Source: Flaccisagitta enflata (taxonomy: Eukaryota > Chaetognatha > Sagittoidea > Aphragmophora). Taken from it: a DNA stretch of 64,000 nucleotides. A program made the translations under genes and the position numbers. Positions 1 to 9,698 of this stretch are shown here, piece by piece (position 1 is the first letter of the stretch; every line of letters starts with the position of its first letter). The notes under the pieces are model-generated. The model was not told the origin of the DNA, made no database searches, and saw nothing but the letters and a program-made list of their open reading frames with translations. The DNA lies in assembly GCA_965153355.1 (NCBI GenBank), contig OZ231127.1:16678001-16742000 (forward strand), read 5' to 3'.

Positions 1-59
1 AATTTTGGGGCCATTGGAAGCCTTGATGTTCTTATAAACTAGGTTCTTATAAAAAAAAA
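1..59. mobile_element. End of a TATAAGAAC-type MITE
   Basis: The segment ends with two TTCTTATAA motifs followed by a run of A. It matches the right end of the complete short copy at 8,269-8,410 almost base for base, so it is the tail of a copy cut by the window edge. No coding capacity. Confidence 0.6.
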
Positions 60-330
60 GAGTGTAATTATTTGAACGCTACTCAAGAGGTTGTGTCCGT
101 CCGTCACTTTAAAGGTTGGTCTATCCGTCACACCATTAGAAATTCTAATTTAGAATGAGCAACACTCAGTCACATAAATTGACCTTATAATAGATTCTGA
201 GATTCAGCTCCTGGATCCATGAAATTAAAAATGCATTACATGTAGTGCAGTGCGGTACCGTGCGCTTCGGGGTACAAATGAAAAAATTGATGAGGTCTAT
301 TGTTTTACAGACTTTTTAAGTGGGTTATTA
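60..330. other. Non-coding stretch with a short repeat relic
   Basis: Positions about 90-135 carry GTCCGTCCGTC-type tetranucleotides and look like a relic of the abundant (GTCN)n repeat family in reverse orientation. I see no gene or RNA in the remainder. Confidence 0.4.
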
Positions 331-570
331 TTTAGGGTTAGGGGTAGGGTTAGCGTTAGGGCTAGGTGAGAGTCGGGTTTTCGGTCATTTTTTAGATGAA
401 GTATCGCACTTGAGTTTCCCGAAAATTCCGCCAGAGCAAACTATCAATCAGCGAGTAGATATTAAGCTCTAAAACACCCCTAACCCTAACACTAGCCCTA
501 ACCCTAACCCTAACCTGATCCCTAAGACTATCCCTGACCCTAACACAAACCCTACCCCTAACCCTAACCT
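331..570. repeat. Inverted interstitial telomere-like repeats
   Basis: Positions 331-366 hold degenerate TTAGGG units. Positions 475-570 hold about fifteen degenerate CCCTAA units. The two blocks point toward each other across about 108 bp of unrelated sequence. The flanks are also weakly inverted (AAGTGGGTTA on the left, TTACCCGCTTTTG on the right), so the whole may be one inverted-repeat element. Unit decay and the interior position argue against a live chromosome end. Confidence 0.75.
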
Positions 571-722
571 GTTACCCGCTTTTGAGTGATTGACCGCTAA
601 AAACAAAAGACAAAAGGATGCGAACTCTCCTACTTCGAGACCGGGTTGGGTACTTCACAACCCAAATCTGCTCGAATTAAAGCTTTGCCCGATCAAAAAC
701 AAAAGATCTGAATCGTTATAGA

Positions 723-870
723 AACAAGGCCCTACATTCACTTCCCCCCAGTCGCGGACGGGTGGGCAGGAGCGGAATAAAAGAAATGTGACGTGACCAA
801 CAGACAGACCGACCGACCGACCGACAGACCGACAAGGCAAGCTCAAGAGTCGCTTGTCCGCGACTAAAAA
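723..870 (+). mobile_element. HINE-like repeat element, short copy
   Basis: This short complete member of the dominant family begins AACAAGGCCC. It has the CAGTCGCGGACGGGTGGGCAGGAGC block, then seven or so GACN tetramers. It ends with AGAGTCGC plus the inverted CGCGACTAAAAA tail. Confidence 0.65.
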
Positions 871-887
871 CTTCCCGGTTTGGTACA

Positions 888-962
888 GTGCAGTGCAGTG
901 CAAATTGCAAAGTGCAAAGTGCTAAGTGCTAAGTGCAAAGTGCCCAGTGCTCAGTGCTTAGG
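888..962 (+). repeat. 10-bp AAGTGCAAAG-type tandem repeat
   Basis: About seven degenerate copies of a unit like AAGTGCAAAGTGCT follow CAGTGCAGTGCAGTGC. It is a simple minisatellite next to the element at 723-870. Confidence 0.7.
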
Positions 963-1155
963 ATGCATCGTGGCATACCAGGTTTACCTGGTTAGTTTTT
1001 ACTGGCAGGCAGACACTAGACGAGGGTCCATAATCATTTTTTTCTTTTTCTATTTTGAAAACAAAATCTGAGCGAAACGTGAAAAAAAACTTTTGCTAGG
1101 CAATAATGTTCTTTTTTTTCACAAAGGAAGAGGAATTATGCGTAAAAAAATGGTA

Positions 1156-2505
1156 CACTCTTTTTTTATATTTATAAGCACCTCGTTTCTAAGCACGCCA
1201 AGCCTCAGATATTGGGAAAATTTAAGCACAGTGCTAAGAATGTCAGGCTGAGATCTCCAATCAAAAAAAAAAAAAAAAAATTCGCAAATTTTCGAAAATG
1301 TATAAATTTTTACACATAATTTGTTGGAATTTCATAAACACAGTGGAACATGAGCAAGAGATCTTTTCACTGCAAGAGCTTAGAATTGGTGTATTACCCT
1401 ACAATTTCACAAATGATTAGGTAAAGCTGTTTTTCAATTTTTAACCGAAGAATGAATGGAATTATACTACTCGTATAAAAAAACAGCCGCACTTTTAAAT
1501 GATAATTTATCATATTAAATTTTAAAATAATCAAACAAAATCTTAGACCATTTTGAAGATCTTAAAAAGATCTTTCATATGGCTCTAATCTGGTATTTCT
1601 AGCTTTATTCGTTTAGAAATGGCATAAAAAAGGGAGAGAAAACATTGCCATTTGCAGTTTTGCAATCCTATTGAAAAATGAGCATTTTTGCAAAAGAGAA
1701 GTTCACTTTGGCAAGCTCTATCTCTTAAACGGTTTGAGATACAGACCTGAGGTTAGTCTAGAATGAAAAAGAATTTAAAAATCAGATTAACAAAAAAATC
1801 TTAAATTTATTTTTTGTGTCTCTTCCACTCAGCTACAAAAGGGTGCGGTTTTTTTTTTGATTCGCGTAGTATTATGGTCGCAGACTTTTATAGTCATAGT
1901 TCTCTTAAAAACGCATAGGGGAGATTTGTTTACGAAAAAAATCAAGGCGCAGAATGCCATGGAAACGACCGGGTACAACTTTAACAAATGATATTCTTAG
2001 TTAGAATTTAAAATCAAAGATGATTTTAATCTTTATTAAATCTCAAAGTTCATTGTAAAGAAAATACAACATTTTCTATGATCAAGTATATTCAAGATTT
2101 TAAAACTGATAGGAATGATAATTTTTTTATTGTTTATAAGAATTTATCACTGTAATTTAATGTAAAAAAACACCAAAAAGTATTGATATATCATGATATT
2201 GAATAACACTTGAAATCTAAAACAGTCAATATGAAAGCAAACAAGCGTGGTTTATAAGTCAGTGATAGATTATGTACATTTCTTACAAAAATATATTATC
2301 TACTGTATTTTATACTATACTTTGTTCTACACTATACAATACTCTATACTATGTTTCCTTTACCATACTGTGTACTAAATAGGATAATTACTTACTTAGG
2401 TGAATTATAAACACGCACCTAAGCACATTTTAGGCTCAAAAGTGAGATTTTGCTAAGCACCCTCAGCCTCAGCCGAAAAAAGTGCGTGCTTATACAAAAA
2501 AAGTG
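1156..2505. mobile_element. TA-flanked MITE, 1,350 bp, mariner-like ends
   Basis: Both ends are inverted: CACTCTTTTTTTATA on the left mirrors TATACAAAAAAAGTG on the right. Each is directly bordered by TA (1,154-1,155 and 2,506-2,507), the target duplication typical of Tc1/mariner elements. Just inside each end lie inverted copies of TAAGCAC and AGCCTCAG motifs. The interior is AT-rich and has no transposase frame, so the element is non-autonomous. Superfamily is inferred from ends and TA only. Confidence 0.6.
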
Positions 2506-2544
2506 TAACCTATGTCCTTTAACGTTCTATCTTTTCTTTTTGTC

Positions 2545-2740
2545 TCAAACGTATGAATTTTCAAGATCAACGGACCAACGGACCGAAAAGTTGGGTCTGA
2601 AGTAGAAAGCTGTGTTACTTGAAAAGCGGAAAAAAATCTGGTGACATGCAGAATGACAAGAACGAACATACCTGACCGGAACGAACAGACAGACCGACAA
2701 GGGAGAATGCAGAGTTGTAGGCACGTGGCACAATATATTG
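2545..2740 (+). mobile_element. Degraded HINE-like repeat relic
   Basis: GGACCAACGGACCG near the start and GACAGACCGACAAGG near the end match the (GACN)n core of the dominant family. The trailing AGTTGTAGGCACGTGGC is a worn version of its tail. The hairpin is not intact. Confidence 0.35.
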
Positions 2741-3009
2741 TTGGATTTAAAACAATTTTGAGTGTGAGAGCTTTAATTCTGTACCACCTTCAGGTTTTTA
2801 ACCTTTTGTATCTGGAACAAGGCATGAATTTGTTTCTTTTGGAAAGATTCCCGCGTTACAGATTTCGAGGAATTGACAAAAGTCACAAAATTTGTCTCAG
2901 ATCATACATTACAAGAAAGGGAATTAAACAGCATTTTCTTGCTACATATTCTCTTTGTATGGCGTCTTTATATGTTTTTTTTATTTGTCTTTCCTTCCAT
3001 GCATTATTG

Positions 3010-3019
<10 letters not shown>

Positions 3020-3094
<75 letters not shown>

Positions 3095-3130
3095 TGTGCA
3101 GTGTGTGTGTGTGATATATATATATATCCT

Positions 3131-3200
<70 letters not shown>
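3020..3200. repeat. Compound (GT)n-(TA)n-(CT)n microsatellite
   Basis: About 45 GT units with two interruptions run into a short TA block and then about 30 CT units. Overlapping frames in both strands are repeat translations, not genes. Confidence 0.95.
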
Positions 3201-3202
<2 letters not shown>

Positions 3203-3799
3203 CAGGTTGCTTTTCATCAGTTTCAAATCTTGCAAGAACATAAATTTATTTCTTACGACTACATTTTCCAGATTCTGGTTCAAAAACCTGCAATTAGTGT
3301 GTTGAGCTCCTGAAAGTATCAGTTATAGCCGATGGGATCACTAGGAGCCACCACAGCAGGGAGAGAGAGAGAGAAGAAAGAAGGGCAACAGAAGAGGGTT
3401 TTTAAATGCTAAGTTCTGACTTAATTTACCTGCCAGGGTTATCGTTTTAAGCCGGAGAGGGAGGGGGAATCGGAATAACTCAAAGGTATTTAAAGACAGG
3501 GGTCTTTTTAAATCAAGAAGCAAGCTCTTAGATCTGGGAGACAGAATGAAAGAGGAAGAGGAAGAAAGGAATAAGTTGAGAGGAGGGCGATGAGAGAAAA
3601 AAATATCTGAAAAAAACAAAAGTGGGTAATCCAGGGAAGCCAGAGACATCTGCAGAAAAGAAACAAATTTGTGCAATGGGAATAAGAAGAAGAAGAAGGT
3701 AGACAGAAAGAAAGAAAGAAGAGCAAAAACAAAGGGCTCTTTTGTAATTTTGAGATTTGAATATCGGGAGGAAAATCAAATCTGTCATCCCTAGTTTCT
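3201..3799. other. Non-coding stretch, purine-rich
   Basis: Purine-rich sequence with short GAGA, AGAAG and GAAA runs. No frame has protein-like composition and no repeat family seen elsewhere in the window is recognisable. Confidence 0.4.
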
Positions 3800-3833
3800 T
3801 CATTCTTTCTTTCTTTCTTACTTTCTTTCTTAC

Positions 3834-3908
<75 letters not shown>

Positions 3909-3967
3909 GTTTTTCTTTCTTTCTTTCTTTCTCTCTAACTTCCTTTCTTTCTGTCTTTCTTTCTTTT
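3800..3967. repeat. (CTTT)n microsatellite
   Basis: About 40 TTTC units with a few substitutions. The long Phe/Leu/Ser-rich and Lys/Glu-rich frames over it are artefacts. Confidence 0.95.
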
Positions 3968-4265
3968 TTAAATTCATTCATATAACTGTTTATAGAATGC
4001 TTTCATTAATATGCATATTCATCTATCCTTTTACTTATCTCTGCACTGTGTCCCCTCTTATCAAACTGCAACTCATCTTCGTCCGTCTGTCCATTTGTTG
4101 GCTTAACTGACTACATGCAACGCTGAATGGAATTTAGCATCACTGCCCCTGTCCCTAACCAAGCCAAGGTAGCCGTGATCGGTAGAATCCACCCTTGTCT
4201 TATTACAACTGCCTCCATCCACTGGTAAATCAGAAATGGTATTTGTCAAAACTATCTGTCTGTCC

Positions 4266-4267
<2 letters not shown>

Positions 4268-4344
<77 letters not shown>

Positions 4345-4349
4345 CAATG
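4268..4349. repeat. (TA)n microsatellite
   Basis: Nearly pure alternating TA for about 80 bp, a self-complementary run that could extrude as a cruciform. Confidence 0.95.
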
Positions 4350-4589
4350 TGTAAATGTGTTTTTATATCTATTTCATTCATTTCTTTCCCTCCCAGTAGC
4401 ATTTATTTTCCCTTTCGATCTTCCGACTTGTCTATCATACACTTGTCAAATGGGCTAAGGTTAGTTACATGTTCCATGTTACATGTTCTTTGTCTTGTCT
4501 TCCTCGTCTTTGTCTTCGTCTTTGTCTTCTTTTCAATTTGAGCGACATGATCAAACAGACATGTTACGTCATTCAATGAAGGGGGGGGA

Positions 4590-4672
4590 CTAACAGAGGA
4601 ACAGACGGAAGGACCAACGAAAGTCCCCCTGTGTTCTACAGGACTTCGTCCCCTTTGGGGCTGCTGCCCAAA
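4590..4672 (+). repeat. GACN / GCCCAAAA repeat family B, copy 1
   Basis: A short GACN run is followed by a block including CCCTGTGTTCTACAGGAC, then GGGGCTGCTGCCCAAAA. The same block recurs at 9,060-9,138 and 9,490-9,600, and inverted at 8,735-8,785. The CCCCTTTGGGG part can form a short hairpin. Confidence 0.6.
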
Positions 4673-4829
4673 AGGTATAAAAAGCTCTTTTGTAGTTGGC
4701 CCAGTCAAATTCTAACTGGGGTGCAGTGTCCCGAAGCCTGTCCAACTAGAGGCGGAAGTTGGCTTTTCATGCTAATGAGTTTTTCTGCCTAAATGTGTTA
4801 CTGCCCCTGCCCTTCCACACCCAACTTGA

Positions 4830-4940
4830 ATAGCCATTTTCAGGTCGATTTATAACCATAAAGTCATTCTTAGGTTATATAGCCATTCTCAGAATATATA
4901 ACTATATAGCCATTCTCAGGTCATTATATAGCAGGTCTTA
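4830..4940. repeat. Short TAGCCATTCTCAGGT-type tandem repeat
   Basis: Three to four degenerate units of roughly 30 bp share the core ATAGCCATTCTCAGGTNAT. The surrounding 4,350-5,216 otherwise shows no gene. Confidence 0.5.
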
Positions 4941-5216
4941 CTTGATGAAGTACCAACTTTCTATCTAAGGGAGTTTGGTACATTTCAGTCGCGTGCTTTG
5001 CAACTCTATAAGACGCACTGAAATTTTCTCAGGAAGAATTAACCCAGAGAACCAAAATTATCACACACTTTACCATTTTCTCTTTGATTCATGAGTGTGT
5101 TTTTATTTGAAAGAATATATATGCATACATACATGAGAAAACTAATCTGTTGCTGTCAAATGACATAAGTGCAAGAGAATTGAAGAAATCTTATTTTTCA
5201 TGTGACAAAAAGGAAA

Positions 5217-7641
5217 AACAAGGCCAACACCTATAAGTCGCGTGCAGGACAAAGATAACTGAACTGACCCGACTCCTTATTGTATCTTTTTATCGAAAAT
5301 CAGACTTAAACCAGACCCAAACCAGACCCAAACCAGACTCAAACCAGACTCAAACCAAACTCAAACCAGAACTAAAACACACCCCAATCCAGACCAAAAC
5401 CAGACCAAAACCAGACCTAAACTAGAACATAAAAACTGAGATCTGAAAACAAGATATGAAACCAGACTTGGGAAACCAGACTTAAACTAAACTTAAACCA
5501 GACTAAAACCAGACTATTTCAGACTCAAAACCAGACTCAAAACCAGACTCAAAACCAGACTCAAAAACCATACTTGAACCACACTAAACCATACATAAAC
5601 CAGGCTTTTAAACCAGACTTAAACCTGACTTAAACCAGACTTCAACCAGACTTCAAACCAGACTGACCATAAATTGAACCAGACTTAAACCAGACTTCTA
5701 AACCAGACCCAAACCAGACCTGAACTGAGATGACTTAAAACCAGCAGACTTAAAACTACAGACCTAAACTAGCAGACTAAACCAGAGATTCTTAAACCAG
5801 CAGATTCTAGCCCAGCAGACCTAAACCAGCAGACTTGAACCAGCAGACTTAAAACCAGCAGATCTTTACCAGTACAGGACTTAAACAGCAGACTCTAAGC
5901 TAGCAGACTTAAAAACCAGCAGACTTAAAACCAGCCAACCTTAAACCAGCCAACCTGAACCAGCTGAATTAAACCAGCAGACTTAAAACCAGCAGATTTA
6001 AAATCCAGCAGATTTGAACCAGTTTTTGAGGTTAAACCAGTTATTAAACTAGCTGACCTACTATCTTTGCCACATTATGTATATTTATGTACATTATGGG
6101 ACATAATCAAAATAATACAAAACATATATGCACCGGATGATGTCTGGAACTACATCAAATTTCCGGATTCATCGGGCAAACCGCATTATTCCAAGTCTAT
6201 TTGTTCAGAATGACATAAAACAAAAGTTGTTAATTGCTATATAAACATGAAATGATTGCATTTGTGAATTTATAATTAATGATGACACCAGTTATAGAAG
6301 AGTTATGCACACTGGCGCCAGAAACGAAGCATCTACGATGATGAATAGTTTGTAGTGGTTGATTTCTGAAACACACAGATCTCCAAACTGACTGACCTCT
6401 GAACTGCACCAGCTGTAGTATCAAGAACGCTCACGTCTGCACTGAAAAAATCACTTCAAGACGTGGGGAGAACACCACACCATCCTCTTAATTGCTTTAC
6501 AAACCATACCAGTCGCATGAAAGCAAAGTTGATGTTAATGAAGGTCAACCATAAATGGTATTTACAAAATGTTAAATTTAATAATTGAAAAAAAATGAAC
6601 TGTAATATATTTTGTCAGATATACTTTTAGCAAGATAGTAAACCAAAGACTTAAACCAGCAGACTTAAACCAGCGGACTTAAACTGGTTGACTTAAACCA
6701 GCAGACTTAAACTAGATGACCAAAACCAGCAGACTTAAACCAGCAGATTTAAACCAGCAGACTTGGGAACCAGCAGACTTAAAAACCAAAGAAGACTTAA
6801 AACCAGACTTAATTGAGCAGACTTAAACCAGCAGATTTAAATCAGCTAACATGAACCAACAGACATCCCCCAGCAAATTTTAACAAAAATGACCAAAACA
6901 TACTCAAAAACCTAAAATGAAAAATAAATAAAAACAAAACAAAAAAAACAAAACCAAACAAAACAAAAACCTAAAACCAAAACCAAAAACTAAAAAAAAC
7001 CAAAACCAAAAAAAACCAAAAACCAAAAACAAAACAAAAAACTATAAAAACAAAACAAAACCATGTTAAATGACCAAAATGACCTGAAATCTTTCCAAAT
7101 TGACTATAATTGCCTAAAAACGACACACAAATGAATCAAATTAACATGACAAATAATCAAAATGACCAAAATGACTGGTGCAACCAGAAATGACCAGAAA
7201 GAAATCAAAATGACTAAAAACAATGTGGAAAATAATGACCAAACAACTCCAGACGACCCAAATTGACCAAAAACAACGCAAAAAAGCAAAGTGTTACTAA
7301 AAACTACAAAAGCCAAAAAATACTTAGAGTGACTGAGAATGATTTAGAATGACTTGTAATGACTTAGAATGACTTATAATAACTTATCAGAATGACCTTT
7401 GAAGAATGATTCAAAATGACTCATAATAATAACATAAATTTATCAAAATGACAAATGACATAATGACTTAAGTGACTAAAATTAACTGAAAATGACTTAA
7501 AATGAGATAAAATGACTTCAAACGACATAAAATACCCTAAAATGACGTAAAACGACAAAAAAAAGCTAAGTGTTACGGACGGACCGACGAACTGAAGGAC
7601 CGACAGAGCGGCTTATAGAGTCGCGTGCACTTGACTAAAAA
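5217..7641 (+). mobile_element. Giant array-filled HINE-like element
   Basis: It starts AACAAGGCCAACACC, then TAAGTCGCGTG, as do the 5' ends of the copies at 44,441 and (reversed) 55,817. It ends with GGACCGACAGAGCGGC, TAGAGTCGCG and TTGACTAAAAA. Between these conserved ends lie about 2.2 kb of degenerate short tandem repeats. These are AAACCAGACTT-type units (5,285-6,055 and 6,650-6,885), ACCAAA-type units (about 6,900-7,070) and AATGACTTAA-type units (about 7,080-7,560). Shorter relatives carry the same AATGACTTAA core between the same ends. I infer one element whose internal array expanded; a chance neighbourhood of two partial copies is the alternative. Confidence 0.55.
6059..6640. mobile_element. 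582-bp TIR element nested in the CCAGAC array
   Basis: This non-repetitive block interrupts the CCAGAC array. Its ends are inverted: TACTATCTTTGC on the left and GCAAGATAGTA on the right. It has no transposase frame and I find no convincing target duplication. The array resumes immediately on both sides, which supports an insertion. Confidence 0.55.
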
Positions 7642-7667
7642 CGATGACAATCATTTAAAAAACTGCT

Positions 7668-7810
7668 CACTGAAAATTTTAAATTTGCATAGAAAATCAA
7701 AATATCAACAAAATAAGAACATAGCGCGATTCCTGAATCATTAACTGAGCGCGCTATGTTCTTATTTTGTGGATATTTTGATTTTCTATGTACATCTAAA
7801 ATTTTCAGTG
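7668..7810. repeat. Near-perfect 61-bp-arm hairpin
   Basis: The left arm (7,668-7,728) begins CACTGAAAATTTTA and ends CATAGCGCG. The right arm (7,750-7,810) is its inverted match, beginning CGCGCTATG and ending AAAATTTTCAGTG. The loop is about 21 nt. It could be a solo fold-back MITE or a hairpin-RNA precursor; the sequence alone does not decide. Confidence 0.8.
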
Positions 7811-8268
7811 GGCCATGGTTCATTGACAAAGCTAGTTTTTCAATGCATTTAGCCTGTTTTTTTCAGCTGTAAAAAAAAGATTTGAGATCAAAACAGGCAT
7901 ATGCAAGTTTATCTATGCAAAATATGTATGTTGAGAGATTAATTGAAAACAGCAAAGCAAAAATTTTTATTAAATTTCATTTTATAAAATTCATGATTCA
8001 TTTGGCTTGGGTAATAAATTATACGGTAATTTTCAGTGCGTCATAAGCCACATTTTGGTCTGTCAGTTTGTCAGTCCATTGGTCCATCAGACCATTGGTT
8101 AAAAACTGATTTTAAAGGCTTTTTATAGCGTTTTTTGTTTCTCTGAATAGTAGAAAACAAACTTGGAGGAGTAAACAGCCATTTCAAATATCTTTTTGAA
8201 TGAAATTGTTTGTCTCTCCATCTGCTTGAGTTTTTTTATGTAAGACCCAATAACTACTACACTTTTTG
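7811..8268. other. Non-coding AT-rich stretch
   Basis: Positions 8,030-8,100 contain GTCTGTCAGTTTGTCAGTCC-type tetramers, a reversed relic of the (GACN)n family. Nothing else is recognised. Confidence 0.4.
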
Positions 8269-8410
8269 TTTTTTATAAGAACATCAATTTTTGACCAAAG
8301 CCTTCAAAAGAGCTAGAGATGACTACTAATAAAATAACTATGCTGTTCTTAATTTTCGAACAATTTCAAGCCTTGATGTTCTTATAAACTAGGTTCTTAT
8401 AAAAAATAAA
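8269..8410. mobile_element. TATAAGAAC MITE, short complete copy
   Basis: It begins TTTTTTATAAGAACATC and ends GATGTTCTTATAAACTAGG, GTTCTTATAAAAAA, so the termini are inverted. The interior includes CCTTCAAAAGAGCTAGAG. Longer members occur at 23,911-24,389 and 51,709-51,999, and an internal fragment sits in the hAT-like element at 15,814-16,544. Confidence 0.65.
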
Positions 8411-8645
8411 AAGTTTAGGAAGGAATGAGGCATTGGGGCAAAGAGGCTGTCAGTGGCTGCCTAACGAAGTGAGAGAATTCTCAACTAATATATGGTTTCA
8501 AAAGTCAATTAAAAACTTCTAAAATTGATACATTAGCGTTATGTTTATTTAAAGAAGGAATAAGTAGCCATGAATTGGACATTTTTTGTAAAACCATGAT
8601 GGATATTACATGTCTTTGAAATATCTCCAGACCTAGACACTAACT

Positions 8646-8792
8646 AGTCATCCAAGGATCGCACATGGTCAGCGGTACCCGATGCCCTGCTGGGAGTGAT
8701 CCAGTGATGAAGTGGAGCAAGAGCAGGGCAGCGGCCCTAAAGGGCCGATGTCTTGTACAACACAGGGGAGAATTTCCAGATGTCCTGAGGGG
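8646..8792 (-). repeat. 5S-promoter-resembling SINE-like unit, copy 1
   Basis: The unit is a direct repeat of 9,149-9,294 over about 147 bp. On the minus strand it reads CCAGCAGGGCATCGGG and then, about 20 nt further, CCTTGGATGACT. These resemble the 5S rRNA box A region (AAGCAGGGTCGGG) and the start of box C (CTTGGATGGGAG). Spacing is longer than in real 5S rRNA. A 5S-derived SINE is possible; a chance match is not excluded. Confidence 0.4.
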
Positions 8793-9059
8793 GCATATTT
8801 CAGGCCTTAGATGACTAATTTAGGCCACTAAATTAGGGCTTGGAGAGCAGATTTGAGGTTTTGAGGGCAAATTTGAGCCACGGAGGGCTGGTTTGATGCT
8901 TTAGGGGCTAATTGAAGGTCTGGAGGGCAAATTTGAGGTCTGGAGGTCAGATTTGAGGCTGAGGGGGCTGATTATAAGCCTGAAAGTCTGATTTGAGGCC
9001 TTCAAGGCTAAATTGATGGCTGGGAGCGCAAATTTGAGGTCGTGATAGCCAATTGGGGG
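8793..9059. repeat. About 25-bp GGGCAAATTTGAGG minisatellite
   Basis: About ten degenerate units contain AGGGCAAATTTGAGGTCTGG or variants. The array lies between inverted copies of family B sequence. Confidence 0.7.
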
Positions 9060-9138
9060 GGGGACGGAAGGACGGACGTCTGGAAATTCCCCCCTGTGTT
9101 CTACAGGACATTGGCCCTTTCGGGCCGCTGCCCAAAAA
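9060..9138 (+). repeat. GACN / GCCCAAAA repeat family B, copy 2
   Basis: GGACGGAAGGACGGACG leads into the CCCTGTGTTCTACAGGAC block and GGCCGCTGCCCAAAAAGC. Inverted with respect to 8,735-8,785, so 8,735-9,138 has inverted-repeat borders. Confidence 0.6.
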
Positions 9139-9148
9139 GCATTTAAGT

Positions 9149-9294
9149 AGTCATCCAAGGATCGCACATGGTCAGCGGTACCCGATGCCCTGCTTGGAGT
9201 GATCAGCTGAAAAAGTGGAGTGAGAGCAGGGCAGCAGCTCCAAAAGGCCAATGTCCTGTAGAACGCGGATGAATTTCTAGACATCTTGAGAAGG
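9149..9294 (-). repeat. 5S-promoter-resembling SINE-like unit, copy 2
   Basis: Direct repeat of 8,646-8,792. On the minus strand this copy reads CCAAGCAGGGCATCGGG, closer to the 5S box A consensus than copy 1, then CCTTGGATGACT. Both copies start with the same AGTCATCCAAGGATCGC on the plus strand. Confidence 0.4.
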
Positions 9295-9489
9295 CCTTTG
9301 GGGCTATTTTCTATGTTGGTCAATGAGAACATTGAATTTTTTTAGATATTTTTGTTAATTTTCCATTTAATCGGATCTAAATTCTGCATTTATTTCATAA
9401 TTCTGTCAATTTTCCATATCATTTAGTAGGGATATCACATGATTTTAACTTCTGGTAAATTTTTCATGTTATTCAATGGATTTTGAGGC

Positions 9490-9600
9490 TCAAAAGCTTT
9501 GGCAGGGGGAACAGATGGACCAACGTACAGACGGATGTCTGGAGATTCACCCCTGTGTTCTACAGGACATTGGCCCCTTGGGGCTGCTGCCCAAAAAGCA
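9490..9600 (+). repeat. GACN / GCCCAAAA repeat family B, copy 3
   Basis: GATGGACCAACGTACAGACG is followed by the CCCTGTGTTCTACAGGAC block, GGCCCCTTGGGGC and TGCTGCCCAAAAAGCAT. Confidence 0.6.
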
Positions 9601-9616
9601 TCCATATACAAGTTCT

Positions 9617-9648
9617 AATCCCAGTTCGCCTAATTTTAATGGGTGTCT
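9617..9648. mobile_element. Solo terminal repeat of a TTAGGCGAACTGGG MITE
   Basis: CCCAGTTCGCCTAATTTTAA followed by TGGGTGTCTTA is nearly the right terminus of the complete element at 47,858-48,438. No partner end is visible nearby, so this is a fragment, in the 3' flank of the ApoL-like gene. Confidence 0.5.
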
Positions 9649-9698
9649 TAGTAGGTAAACTGTATTTCAGTTGTGTGCTTCATGCTCAATCACCACGA

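Noticed and set aside
331-570. A chromosome end or telomere fusion
   Set aside because: Repeats are degenerate and face inward across spacer; a fusion would show outward-to-inward pure arrays meeting directly.
2641-3313. Overlapping frames of 116-157 codons across 2.6-3.3 kb
   Set aside because: Their bodies are translations of (GT)n and (CT)n; no protein-like sequence outside the microsatellite.
3508-4110. Lys/Glu-rich and Phe/Leu/Ser-rich frames
   Set aside because: They are the two strands of a (CTTT)n array.
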